DNA of 13,997 bases from Betaproteobacteria bacterium (GTDB lineage Bacteria; Pseudomonadota; Gammaproteobacteria; Burkholderiales; Thiobacillaceae), in assembly GCA_020049245.1 (NCBI GenBank), contig JAIFLB010000163.1, positions 1-13,997 of the forward strand. The letters run 5' to 3'. This document shows, in pieces, positions 6,355-13,777 of this stretch; within the stretch, counting starts at the first letter, position 1; every line of letters starts with the position of its first letter. A program made the translations under genes and the position numbers. The notes beneath the pieces were generated by a model, which saw only the letters and a list, made by a program, of their open reading frames with translations, was not told where the DNA came from and did not search any database.

Positions 6355-8501
6355 GCATGCATACCGAGAATCTGCTGGTTGAACTGTTCGTTGAAGAGCT
6401 GCCACCGAAGGCGCTGAAGAAACTGGGTGAAGCGTTTTCGCAAACCCTGGCCGATACGCTGAAAACGCAAGGTTTGATCGATGACGCTTGTGTCGTCACG
6501 CCTTACGCCTCGCCGCGCCGTCTGGCGGCGCACATCACCCAGGTCGCTGCACGCGCCGCCGACAAGCCGGTGCTGCACAAGCTGATGCCGGTCAGCGTCG
6601 GCCTGAATGCCGAAGGTCAGGCGACGCCGGCCTTGTTGAAGCGACTTGCCGCGCTTGGCTTGGATGTGTCGGTCGTGCCGCAACTCAAACGCATGCCGGA
6701 CGGCAAGGCGGACGCATTGTTCTTCGATACCGTCGCAGCCGGCGTCGAACTGGCTGAAGGCTTGCAGAAGGCGCTCGATGAAGCGCTGTCCAAGCTGCCG
6801 ATTCCGAAGGTGATGACCTACCAACTCGCCGATGGCTGGAGCACGGTCAATTTCGTGCGGCCGGCGCATGCCTTGATTGCACTGCATGGCGCCGAGGTGG
6901 TACCGGTCTCGACGCTGGGTTTGACTGCCGGCCGCGAGACGCAGGGCCATCGCTTCGAAGCGTTGAAGCATCCGTTGCGGATTGAAACCGCCGACAGTTA
7001 TGCCGCGCAGATGCGGGACGAAGGCGCGGTGATTCCCGGCTTCGCCGAGCGGCGCGCCGAAATCGAGCGTCAGTTGCAGGTGGCGGCAGCCCAGGTCGGT
7101 GGCGGCGTGCAGCCGCTGCATGACGACGCCTTGCTGGATGAAGTCACCGCGCTGGTCGAACGGCCGAATGTGCTGCTTTGCCAGTTCGAGCCGGAGTACC
7201 TGCAGGTGCCGCAGGAATGCCTGATCCTGACCATGAAGGCGAACCAGAAGTACTTCCCGCTGTTGGCAAGCGATGGCCGCCTGACCAACCAGTTCCTGAT
7301 CGTCTCCAACATCAGCCCGGCCGACCCGTCGGCGGTGATCGGCGGCAACGAGCGCGTGGTGCGGCCACGTCTGGCCGACGCCAAGTTCTTCTTCGACCAG
7401 GATTGCAAGAAGACGCTGGAATCGCGCGTACTTGATTTGGCCAAGGTGGTTTATCACAACAAGCTCGGCACCCAGGGCGAGCGGGTGCAGCGGGTTGGCG
7501 CGATTGCCAAGGCAATCGGTCAGAAGCTTGGCGCGCATTCGGGTGACGCGGCTCTGGCATTGCGTGCCGAGCAGGCCGCGCTGCTGGCCAAGGCTGACCT
7601 GTTGACCGACATGGTCGGCGAATTTCCCGAGTTGCAGGGCATCATGGGGCGTTATTACGCGCTGCATGACGGCCTCTCCGGCGAGATTGCGGATGCCATC
7701 GAAGATCATTACAAGCCGCGCTTCGCCGGCGATGCGCTGCCACGCAATCCGGTCGGCCTGGCGGTGGCGCTGGCGGACAAGCTGGAAACGCTGGTCGGCT
7801 TGTTCGGCATCGGCCAGGTGCCGACTGGCGACAAAGACCCGTTTGCGTTGCGTCGGCATGCGCTGGGCGTGGTGCGCATGTTGGTCGAGGCGGAACTGCA
7901 TCTGTCGCAAAGCGAATTGCTACAAGCGGCGGTCGCTGCCTTCCCTGATACGCTGATCTCCAAGGATGGTGGCAAGGAGGGTGTGCCGCTGTGGCAGCTG
8001 GTTGACATCTATATCAACGAGCGTGCGGTCGGTTACTGGAAGGAGAAGGGTTACTCGGAACAGATGGTCGAAGCCGTGCTGGAAGCGACGCATCTGCCGA
8101 TTGAACATGCGCTGCGCCTGGCCGCCGTGCGCGAATTCAACGCACTGCCGGAAGCCGCCGCGCTGGCCGCCGCCAACAAGCGTATCCAGAACATCCTGAA
8201 GAAAGTCGAGACCGAAGTCGAACCGGTGACCAATCCGTACCTGTTCCAGGAGGCAGCGGAAATCGCGCTGAATGCCGCGCTGGGCGAGGTCGAGCCGGTG
8301 GCCGATGCAGCGTTCGATGCCGGCGACTACACCGCTTCTCTGAAATCGCTGGCTGCGCTGAAAGCGCCGGTGGATGACTTCTTCGATCACGTCATGGTCA
8401 ACGCGGAAGACGCCGGCTTGCGCGCCAACCGGCTTGGCCTGCTGGCGCGTTTGCGGCGGGCGATGAACCGGGTGGCGGATTTGTCGCGGCTGGCGGCGTA
8501 G
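6351..8501 (+). CDS. glyS: Glycyl-tRNA synthetase beta subunit
   Basis: This is the tRNA-binding subunit of the alpha2beta2 enzyme. The 716-residue product starts with LLVELFVEELPPKALKKLGE (after MSMHTEN), the conserved N-terminal signature, followed by TPYASPRRLAAHI. The middle has NVLLCQFEPEYLQVPQECLI and TMKANQKYFPLL, then an HD-like region (ADLLTDMVGEFPELQGIMGRYY, here in two parts: ADLLTDMVGEF, PELQGIMGRYY) and GDKDPFALRR. The C-terminal anticodon-binding domain ends FFDHVMVNAEDAGLRANRLG. The length is slightly above the E. coli protein (about 689). GAAGG lies a few bases before the ATG at 6351; an ATG two codons on is an alternative start. No disruption is visible. Confidence 0.98.
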   Translation: MSMHTENLLVELFVEELPPKALKKLGEAFSQTLADTLKTQGLIDDACVVTPYASPRRLAAHITQVAARAADKPVLHKLMPVSVGLNAEGQATPALLKRLAALGLDVSVVPQLKRMPDGKADALFFDTVAAGVELAEGLQKALDEALSKLPIPKVMTYQLADGWSTVNFVRPAHALIALHGAEVVPVSTLGLTAGRETQGHRFEALKHPLRIETADSYAAQMRDEGAVIPGFAERRAEIERQLQVAAAQVGGGVQPLHDDALLDEVTALVERPNVLLCQFEPEYLQVPQECLILTMKANQKYFPLLASDGRLTNQFLIVSNISPADPSAVIGGNERVVRPRLADAKFFFDQDCKKTLESRVLDLAKVVYHNKLGTQGERVQRVGAIAKAIGQKLGAHSGDAALALRAEQAALLAKADLLTDMVGEFPELQGIMGRYYALHDGLSGEIADAIEDHYKPRFAGDALPRNPVGLAVALADKLETLVGLFGIGQVPTGDKDPFALRRHALGVVRMLVEAELHLSQSELLQAAVAAFPDTLISKDGGKEGVPLWQLVDIYINERAVGYWKEKGYSEQMVEAVLEATHLPIEHALRLAAVREFNALPEAAALAAANKRIQNILKKVETEVEPVTNPYLFQEAAEIALNAALGEVEPVADAAFDAGDYTASLKSLAALKAPVDDFFDHVMVNAEDAGLRANRLGLLARLRRAMNRVADLSRLAA

Positions 8502-8529
8502 GCAGCAATTTGCTTCAGGAGGTGAAGGC

Positions 8530-9078
8530 ATGAAACTTGTCATTCTCGACCGTGATGGCGTGATCAATTTCGATTCCGATCAATTCATCAAGAGCCCGCG
8601 TGAATGGAACCCCATTCCCGGCAGCCTGGAAGCCATTGCGCAATTGAATCAGGCGGGTTTCCGGGTGGTGGTCGCGACGAATCAATCCGGTGTCGGTCGC
8701 GGCCTGTTCGATATGTCCACGCTCAACGCCATCCACGCCAAGATGCATAAACTGGTGGCCATCGCCGGCGGCCGCATCGAGGCCGTATTCCTATGCCCGC
8801 ACGCGGCCGATTCACGTTGTGACTGCCGCAAGCCGAATGCGGGTTTGTTCCGTGATATCGCCGCCCGATTCCACATTGAACTGGACAGTGTCTATGCCGT
8901 GGGCGACGCGTTGCGCGATGTCCAGGCCGCGCTGACCGCCGGTGCGCAGCCGCTGCTGGTGAAAACCGGCAAGGGCATGCGCACGCTGGAAGGCGGCCAG
9001 CTTCCCGCCGGGGTGCCGGTGTTCGAAAATCTGGCGCAAGCCGCACAGGCCATCATCGCCGGCGCAACCGCAGCATGA
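8530..9078 (+). CDS. gmhB: D-glycero-beta-D-manno-heptose 1,7-bisphosphate 7-phosphatase
   Basis: A cytoplasmic HAD-superfamily phosphatase that removes the C7 phosphate in the ADP-heptose pathway for the LPS inner core. The 182-residue protein opens with the HAD motif LDRDGVIN (nucleophile D7, acid/base D9), has motif II VVATNQSGVGRG (T50), the zinc-binding loop CPH..(5)..CDC (C89, H91, C97, C99) followed by RKP (K101), and motif III YAVGDALRDV (D126). This zinc loop is diagnostic of GmhB and related histidinol phosphatases; the neighbours favour GmhB. The start has a strong Shine-Dalgarno sequence (AGGAGGTGAAGGC before the ATG). It follows glyS by 28 bp and overlaps plsC by 4 nt (ATGA), so it belongs to the same transcription unit. 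Confidence 0.95.
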   Translation: MKLVILDRDGVINFDSDQFIKSPREWNPIPGSLEAIAQLNQAGFRVVVATNQSGVGRGLFDMSTLNAIHAKMHKLVAIAGGRIEAVFLCPHAADSRCDCRKPNAGLFRDIAARFHIELDSVYAVGDALRDVQAALTAGAQPLLVKTGKGMRTLEGGQLPAGVPVFENLAQAAQAIIAGATAA

Positions 9079-9776
9079 TCATCCTGCGTTCCCTGATTTT
9101 TCTGTTGCTCAAGGCGGCGATGACCGTGCCGTTCAGCCTGGTCACGCTGATGACCTTCCCGTTGCCGGGAATGCTCCGCTATCGGGTGATTTCGCAATGG
9201 AGCTGGATCGTCAACTGGCTGGCGCGGGTCACGGTGGGCATTACCTACCGCGTCGAAGGCCTGGAAAACCTTCCGTCAGAGCCAGTGGTGATTCTGTCGA
9301 AACACCAGTCGGCCTGGGAAACCATCGTGTTTCAGCAGATATTTCCGCCGTTGTCGTTCGTGCTGAAGAAAAGCCTGCTTTACATCCCGTTCTTCGGCTG
9401 GGGCCTGGCCTTGTTCAGCCCGATCGCGATCGATCGCGGCGCCGGTCGGGAAGCGCTGAAGCAGATCGAGACGCAGGGCAAGCAACGTTTGAAAGATGGA
9501 TTCTGGGTGCTGATCTTTCCCGAAGGCACCCGCATGCCGCCCGGCGAATCGGGCAATTTTCAGGTGGGCGGCGCCTGGCTGGCGGCGAAAGCGGGCGTAC
9601 CGGTGTTGCCGGTGGCGCACAACGCCGGCCGCTTCTGGCCGAAGAATGGTTTTCGCAAATATCCCGGCGAGATCGTCGTTCGCATCGGTCCGCCGATTCC
9701 AACAGCTGGCCGCAAGGCCACGCAGGTAATGGCGGAGAGCGAAGCCTGGATCAAGCAGGCGATGCTCGATTTGTAA
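9075..9776 (+). CDS. plsC: 1-acyl-sn-glycerol-3-phosphate acyltransferase
   Basis: A membrane-associated acyltransferase that converts lysophosphatidic acid to phosphatidic acid in phospholipid synthesis. The 233-residue protein has a hydrophobic N-terminal helix (about 2-30), then motif I KHQSAWE, an HX4E form of the usual HX4D (H77, E82). Motif III is FPEGTR (148-153), preceded by the substrate-binding AIDRGAG segment (118-124); motif IV is VPVLPVAHNAGRFW. The HX4E variant is, as I recall, common in beta- and some gammaproteobacterial PlsC proteins, so it need not mean loss of activity. The start ATG overlaps the gmhB stop. The gene sits at the end of the glyQS-gmhB-plsC cluster; a palindrome begins 27 bp after its stop. 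Confidence 0.93.
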   Translation: MIILRSLIFLLLKAAMTVPFSLVTLMTFPLPGMLRYRVISQWSWIVNWLARVTVGITYRVEGLENLPSEPVVILSKHQSAWETIVFQQIFPPLSFVLKKSLLYIPFFGWGLALFSPIAIDRGAGREALKQIETQGKQRLKDGFWVLIFPEGTRMPPGESGNFQVGGAWLAAKAGVPVLPVAHNAGRFWPKNGFRKYPGEIVVRIGPPIPTAGRKATQVMAESEAWIKQAMLDL

Positions 9777-9803
9777 GGCAATGACGAATTGAGCCGTGCT
9801 TGT

Positions 9804-9852
9804 GGATGGACCAAGCTCTGCGGATTGATGGGCCCGCAAGCTTGGCCCATCC
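9804..9852. repeat. Palindromic repeat between plsC and frdC
   Basis: The 14-nt arms GGATGGACCAAGCT (9804-9817) and AGCTTGGCCCATCC (9839-9852) pair with one mismatch. A competing inner stem, GATGGGCC/GGCCCATC, pairs 9827-9834 with 9844-9851. It resembles the TAGGTTGGGC palindromes near frdB in style (a GGxTGGgC arm ending near CCTAC) but is not the same sequence. It may act as a terminator-like structure after plsC, although no T-tract follows. Confidence 0.55.
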
Positions 9853-9893
9853 TACGATAAGCGTTCTCCATGCCACTCCGCGTCTATCCGGCC

Positions 9894-9909
9894 ACGCCGC
9901 TGGCGGCGT
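9894..9909. promoter_or_regulatory. Short GC palindrome upstream of frdC
   Basis: ACGCCGC-TG-GCGGCGT has perfect 7-bp arms around two bases, 41 bp before the frdC ATG. It could be an operator or a chance GC palindrome. No FNR-type TTGAT-N4-ATCAA site was found in the 173-bp plsC-frdC gap. Confidence 0.2.
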
Positions 9910-9949
9910 AAACTCGCTTCCGGACTTCAATGTCGTAAATGACCAGATC

Positions 9950-10675
9950 ATGACTGCATCGGAAAAACCCGGCCCCTGGCCGGCGCGGATGGACTTGCTG
10001 CAAAGCGTCAGCGGCCTGTTGCTCGGGCTGTTCATGTGGCTGCACATGCTGTTCGTCTCCTCCATCCTGCTCGGCGAACAGGCGATGTGGACGGTGGCGC
10101 GCTTCTTCGAGGGCTACTTCTTCTTCGGTTACGGACTGCCCTGGCTGGTGTCGCTGTTTGTCGCCAGCATTTTCGGTCTGTTCGTGCTGCATGCCTGGCT
10201 GGCGCTGCGCAAGTTTCCGGCGCAATGGCGGCAACATCGCGTGTACTGGTCGCACATGCGCTCGATGCGGCATGAGGACACCACACTCTGGTTCGTTCAG
10301 GTGATCACCGGTTTTGGCATGTTCTTCCTGGCGCCGGTGCATTTGTATTTGATGATGACCCACCCGGAGCTGATCGGCCCGTATGAATCCGCCGATCGGG
10401 TCTGGAGCGGCATGCTGTGGCCGCTGTATCTGGTGCTGTTGTTCCTGGTCGAACTGCATGGCGGCATCGGCCTGTACAGGCTGGCGGTGAAGTGGGGTGA
10501 TTTTTCCGATCCGGCCAGCGCCCGCCGCAAACTGAAACGCATGAAATGGGGCTTCACCGTGTTTTTCCTGGTGCTTGGGCTGGTGACGCTGGCGGCATAC
10601 ATCAAGCTTGGCATCGAACATGCGCCGCATGTGGGCGAACCCTATGTTCCAGCCTCGATGAGGGTTGAACCATGA
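9950..10675 (+). CDS. frdC: Fumarate reductase dihaem cytochrome b subunit (Wolinella type)
   Basis: This is the membrane anchor that carries electrons between quinone and the FrdAB head. The 241-residue protein has five hydrophobic helices and begins, after a short polar stretch, with LLQSVSGLLLGLFMWLHMLF. Four histidines, H32, H81, H131 and H170, sit exactly where the axial haem ligands of W. succinogenes FrdC lie (H44, H93, H143, H182 as I recall them), all with the same 12-residue offset. E54 and E168 align likewise with Wolinella E66 (menaquinol oxidation) and E180 (E-pathway). The block FLVELHGGIGLYRLAVKWG is nearly the Wolinella sequence. The frame is open back to 9800, but that extension runs through a repeat and lacks family similarity, so I use the ATG at 9950, although its ribosome-binding site is weak. 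It heads a frdC-frdA-frdB operon. Single-peptide, dihaem anchors define type B enzymes, unlike the haem-less FrdCD of E. coli. Confidence 0.93.
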   Translation: MTASEKPGPWPARMDLLQSVSGLLLGLFMWLHMLFVSSILLGEQAMWTVARFFEGYFFFGYGLPWLVSLFVASIFGLFVLHAWLALRKFPAQWRQHRVYWSHMRSMRHEDTTLWFVQVITGFGMFFLAPVHLYLMMTHPELIGPYESADRVWSGMLWPLYLVLLFLVELHGGIGLYRLAVKWGDFSDPASARRKLKRMKWGFTVFFLVLGLVTLAAYIKLGIEHAPHVGEPYVPASMRVEP

Positions 10676-10685
10676 GGGCCGCGCC

Positions 10686-12616
10686 ATGAAGATCATTTAT
10701 ACCGACGTGCTGGTCATCGGCGGCGGCCTCGCCGGTTTGCGAACCGCCATCGGCGCCAAGCGGCGCGGACTGGAAACGCTGATTCTTTCGCTGGTGCCGG
10801 CCAAGCGTTCGCACTCGGTTGCTGCCCAGGGTGGCATGCAGGCCAGCCTGGCGAACGGCTTCAAGGGCGAGGGCGACAACGAGGACGTGCATTTCGAGGA
10901 CACCGTGCGCGGTTCCGACTGGGGCTGCGACCAGCAGGTCTGGCGGCCTGGGGCGTCGCCTGGAGTCGCGTGCAGCGCGGCGACCGCGAAGTGGTGATCA
11001 ACGGCCAGCGCGTCACGCTGACCGAAAAGGACGCGGCGCATGGCCTGATCACTGCACGCGATTTCGGCGGCACGCGCAAATGGCGCACCTGTTACACCTC
11101 CGACGGCACCGGCCACGCCATGTTGTACACGGTCAGCGACCAGGTGATCGGTGAAGCGATTCCGGTACACGAGCGGATGGAAGCGCTGGCGCTGATCCAT
11201 GATGGCCAGCAATGCCACGGCGCGGTCGTGCGCGACCTGATCAGCGGCGAACTCAGTGCTTATCTGGCGCGCGCCACGGTGGTGGCGACCGGCGGTTATG
11301 GCCGCATCTGGGGCATTTCCACCAACGCGCTGATCAATGAAGGCATGGGCGCCGCGCTGGCGCTGGAAACCGGCGTTGCCCGTCTGGGCAACATGGAAGC
11401 GGTGCAGTTTCACCCGACTGCCATCGTGCCGGCCGGCATTCTGGTCACCGAAGGCTGTCGCGGCGATGGTGGTTTGTTGCTCGACAAGGACGGCCACCGC
11501 TTCATGCCGGATTACGAGCCAGAGAAAAAGGAACTCGCCTCGCGCGACGTGGTATCGCGCCGCATGGCCGAACACATGCGGGCGGGGAAGGGCGTGCCAT
11601 CGGCCTACGGCGAACATCTCTGGCTCGATATCAGCAATCTGGGCGCGGCGCACATCGACAAGAACCTGCGCGAAGTGAAGGACATCTGCCGTTACTTCCT
11701 GGGCATCGACCCGGTGAAAGACCCGATTCCGGTGCGCCCGACGCAGCATTACTCGATGGGCGGCGTGCGTACCGACCATCGCGGCGAATCGCCCTGGCTG
11801 CATGGTCTGTTCTCCTGCGGCGAAGCGGCCTGCTGGGACATGCACGGCTTCAACCGCCTGGGCGGCAATTCGGTCGCGGAGACCGTCGTTGCCGGCATGC
11901 TGGTGGGCGAATATGTCGCCGATTACTGTTATTCCAGCCACGGTCAGGTTGATCTGTCACCGGCCCTGGCACGTCAGTTCGTCGAACGCGAACGCGCCAG
12001 CCTGACTGCGTTGACGGCCAACGCCGGCAGCGAGAGCGCAGTCGCCTTGCGCGCCCGGATGGAGCAGATCATGACCGACAAGGTCGGCCTGTTCCGCAAC
12101 GGCGCCGATCTGGAAAGCGCCGTCGGTGAACTGGCCGATCTGCTGGCGCGCAGCAAACAGGTCGGCCTACGGGCAAACAACCTCGACGCCAATCCGGAAC
12201 TGGTGCTGGCTTACCGTTTACCGCGCATGTTGAAAGTGGCGCTGACGGTGGCGCTGGGCGCTCTGCAACGCACCGAGAGTCGCGGCGCGCATTTCCGGGA
12301 AGACCATCCCGCCCGCAACGACCGTGACTGGCTCAATCGCACGCTGGCTTTTTGGCCCGAGGGCGACACCTTGCCCAGCCTCGATTACGAGTCACTCGAT
12401 GTCATGCGGATGGAATTGCCGCCCGGTTTTCGCGGTTACGGCGTCAAGAACATCGTCGAACATCCAGCCAGCGCCGAGCGTCAGGCCGAAGTGGATGAAG
12501 TTGTCGAAGCCAAACCCGACCGTTATTCGCGCCAATCAGCGCTGATGCCGTTCAAGCATTTGTTGCCGGTGCGATATCGCGGCCGCAACGCGCGCCTGGA
12601 TGATGCTTCGTCATGA
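10686..12616 (+). pseudogene. frdA: Fumarate reductase flavoprotein subunit, with apparent internal deletion and frameshift
   Basis: This is the FAD-binding catalytic subunit that reduces fumarate to succinate. From the ATG at 10686 (GAGGG 7 nt upstream, overlapping the frdC stop) the frame gives YTDVLVIGGGLAGLR, the FAD-linking H43 in KRSHSVAAQGG, and GSDWGCDQQV to residue 85. It then goes wrong and stops after 10997. From 10940 the +2 frame reads LAAWGVAWSRVQRGDR and continues correctly to 12616. This part contains DFGGTRKWRTCY, GNMEAVQFHPT, the catalytic Arg in KKELASRDVVSRRM, and QHYSMGG, and ends ALMPFKHLLPVRYRGRNARL. Against the Wolinella protein as I remember it, about 14 residues (86-99) are missing, equal to a 43-nt loss at 10938-10942. 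The gene would not yield full-length FrdA if the sequence is right; an assembly error is the alternative. A piece starting at 10970 could be translated alone but would lack the FAD-binding N-terminus. Confidence 0.9.
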
Positions 12617-12626
12617 ACCCAGTTCT

Positions 12627-12701
12627 GTAGGTTGGGCTAAACGTAGTGTGCCCAACATTTCACGCGCCGATGTTGGGCATGCTTCGCTTTGCCCAACCTA
12701 C
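12627..12701. repeat. Palindromic dispersed repeat, copy 1 (between frdA and frdB)
   Basis: Two 31-nt arms (12627-12657 and 12671-12701) are inverted with 26 of 31 positions matching, around a 13-nt loop. The outer ends are GTAGGTTGGGC and GCCCAACCTAC, and the inner ends TGCCCAACA and TGTTGGGCA. The same design occurs downstream of frdB. It fills nearly all of the 93 bp between the frdA stop and the frdB start. It carries no gene and behaves like a small non-autonomous palindromic element. Confidence 0.9.
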
Positions 12702-12709
12702 TTCCATGG

Positions 12710-13429
12710 ATGAAACGTGCATTCAACGTTTTTCGCCACAACCCGCGCGATGCTGCCAATCCGCCGCGGGTGGTGACCTACACGCTGGAAGAAACGCCGG
12801 GCATGACCTTGTTCATTGCGTTGACCCGGATTCGTGAAACGCTCGATCCCAGCCTGAGTTTCGATTTTGTTTGTCGCGCCGGCATCTGCGGTTCCTGCGC
12901 GATGGTGATCAACGGCCGTCCCGGCCTCGCCTGCCGCACGTTGACCGCGCAGCTGCCAAACGAAATCAGTCTGTTCCCGTTGCCGGGTTTTGAATTGATC
13001 GCCGATCTATCGGTAAACACTGGCAAATGGATGCGCGGCATGAGCGAGCGCTTGCAAGCCTGGCTGCAGCTGCGCGAACAACCCGATGTCGATGCGCTGG
13101 AAGCACGCATGGAACCGGCGATGGCCGATGCCATTTATGAACTGGACCGCTGCATCGAATGCGGTTGCTGCGTTGCGGGTTGCGGCACTGCGCAGATGCG
13201 GCCGGATTTTGTCGGCGCGGTCGGCATGAACAAGATCGCGCGTTTCCGGCTCGATCCTCGCGATGCGCGGACTGACGCCGAGTTTTTCGATCTGGTCGGT
13301 GACGACACCGGCATCTTCGGCTGCATGAGCCTGCTTGGCTGCCACGATGTCTGTCCGAAGGAATTGCCGCTGCAAACCCAGATTGCCTATTTGCGGCGCA
13401 GCATGGCGCGACAGGGCTTGCTCGGCTGA
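12710..13429 (+). CDS. frdB: Fumarate reductase iron-sulfur subunit
   Basis: This is the electron-transfer subunit linking FrdC haems to the FrdA flavin. The 239-residue protein from the ATG at 12710 has the [2Fe-2S] plant-ferredoxin cysteines in FVCRAGICGSCAM and LACRTLT (C55, C60, C63, C75), then C148, C151, C154 and C215 for [4Fe-4S], and C158, C205 and C211 for [3Fe-4S], in RCIECGCCVAGCGT, GCMSLLGCHDVCPK. All eleven are intact. Blocks such as PLPGFELIADLSVNTG and LQTQIAYLRR match Wolinella-type FrdB, not the E. coli type. The start lies only 8 bp past a palindromic repeat; no Shine-Dalgarno sequence is visible, and an out-of-frame ATG overlaps at 12706. The frame is open back to 12689 inside the repeat, but that extension is an unlikely start. 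Translation may depend on coupling or be weakened by the repeat. Confidence 0.95.
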   Translation: MKRAFNVFRHNPRDAANPPRVVTYTLEETPGMTLFIALTRIRETLDPSLSFDFVCRAGICGSCAMVINGRPGLACRTLTAQLPNEISLFPLPGFELIADLSVNTGKWMRGMSERLQAWLQLREQPDVDALEARMEPAMADAIYELDRCIECGCCVAGCGTAQMRPDFVGAVGMNKIARFRLDPRDARTDAEFFDLVGDDTGIFGCMSLLGCHDVCPKELPLQTQIAYLRRSMARQGLLG

Positions 13430-13468
13430 ACATCCGCGCGGAGGCCTGGGTATAGGCGGAAAGCGGCG

Positions 13469-13551
13469 GTAGGTTGGGCAAAGCAAAGCGTGCCCAACAT
13501 CGCACACCCATCGGCCAGGCTGTTGGGCACGCTGCGCTTTGCCCAACCTAC
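13469..13551. repeat. Palindromic dispersed repeat, copy 2 (downstream of frdB)
   Basis: Arms 13469-13499 and 13521-13551 (31 nt each) are inverted with 29 of 31 positions matching, around a 21-nt loop. The outer ends GTAGGTTGGGC/GCCCAACCTAC and the inner ends TGCCCAACA/TGTTGGGCA are identical to copy 1. The better arm identity suggests that it is younger. It starts 40 bp after the frdB stop and could also act as a transcript end structure. Confidence 0.92.
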
Positions 13552-13711
13552 GGCGGCTCCTCGGCTAACTTCGGTGTATGTGCGCCAGATTGGTGCGCAA
13601 TGAAAAATATCCTAAAGTTTTCGCTTGAATAGTCGCTAAAAAGGACATGAAAGTTCTTTTTTGTGCATTCAACATCGTCCACCTCGGCAGCGCATTAACA
13701 CCTCATATGCG

Positions 13712-13720
13712 TGTTATGCT
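13712..13720 (+). promoter_or_regulatory. Candidate extended -10 promoter for the response regulator gene
   Basis: TGTTATGCT fits a TGn-TATnnT extended -10, 58 bp before the GTG start, in a relatively AT-rich stretch. TTAACA (13695-13700) is nearby, but at a 14-bp spacing it is too close for a standard -35. Activity is inferred from sequence only. Confidence 0.35.
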
Positions 13721-13777
13721 GACCAGTACTTCACTGCCTGGACCAGGCGCCAAACTTCAACGTAAATAGAGGTCGAT

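Noticed and set aside
5509..6405. 298-residue minus-strand frame over glyQ
   Set aside because: It is antisense to conserved glyQ and has no motif, signal or ribosome-binding site.
6252..7910. 552-residue open frame on the minus strand inside glyS
   Set aside because: It lies antisense to a fully conserved glyS; long antisense frames are common in GC-rich genes. Its composition (many His, Gln, Arg) is not protein-like.
9800..9949. N-terminal extension of frdC by 50 residues
   Set aside because: It runs through a palindromic repeat and has no counterpart in the Wolinella-type protein; the ATG at 9950 fits the family N-terminus.
9777..9949. FNR/ANR site upstream of frdC
   Set aside because: No TTGAT-N4-ATCAA-like sequence with both half-sites was found; the single TTGAT at 9825 lacks a partner.
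10938..10942. Programmed ribosomal frameshift in frdA
   Set aside because: There is no slippery heptamer, and 14 family residues are missing as well, which recoding cannot supply.
10697..11941. 414-residue minus-strand frame across frdA
   Set aside because: It is a shadow of the frdA frames, which show clear family motifs on the plus strand.
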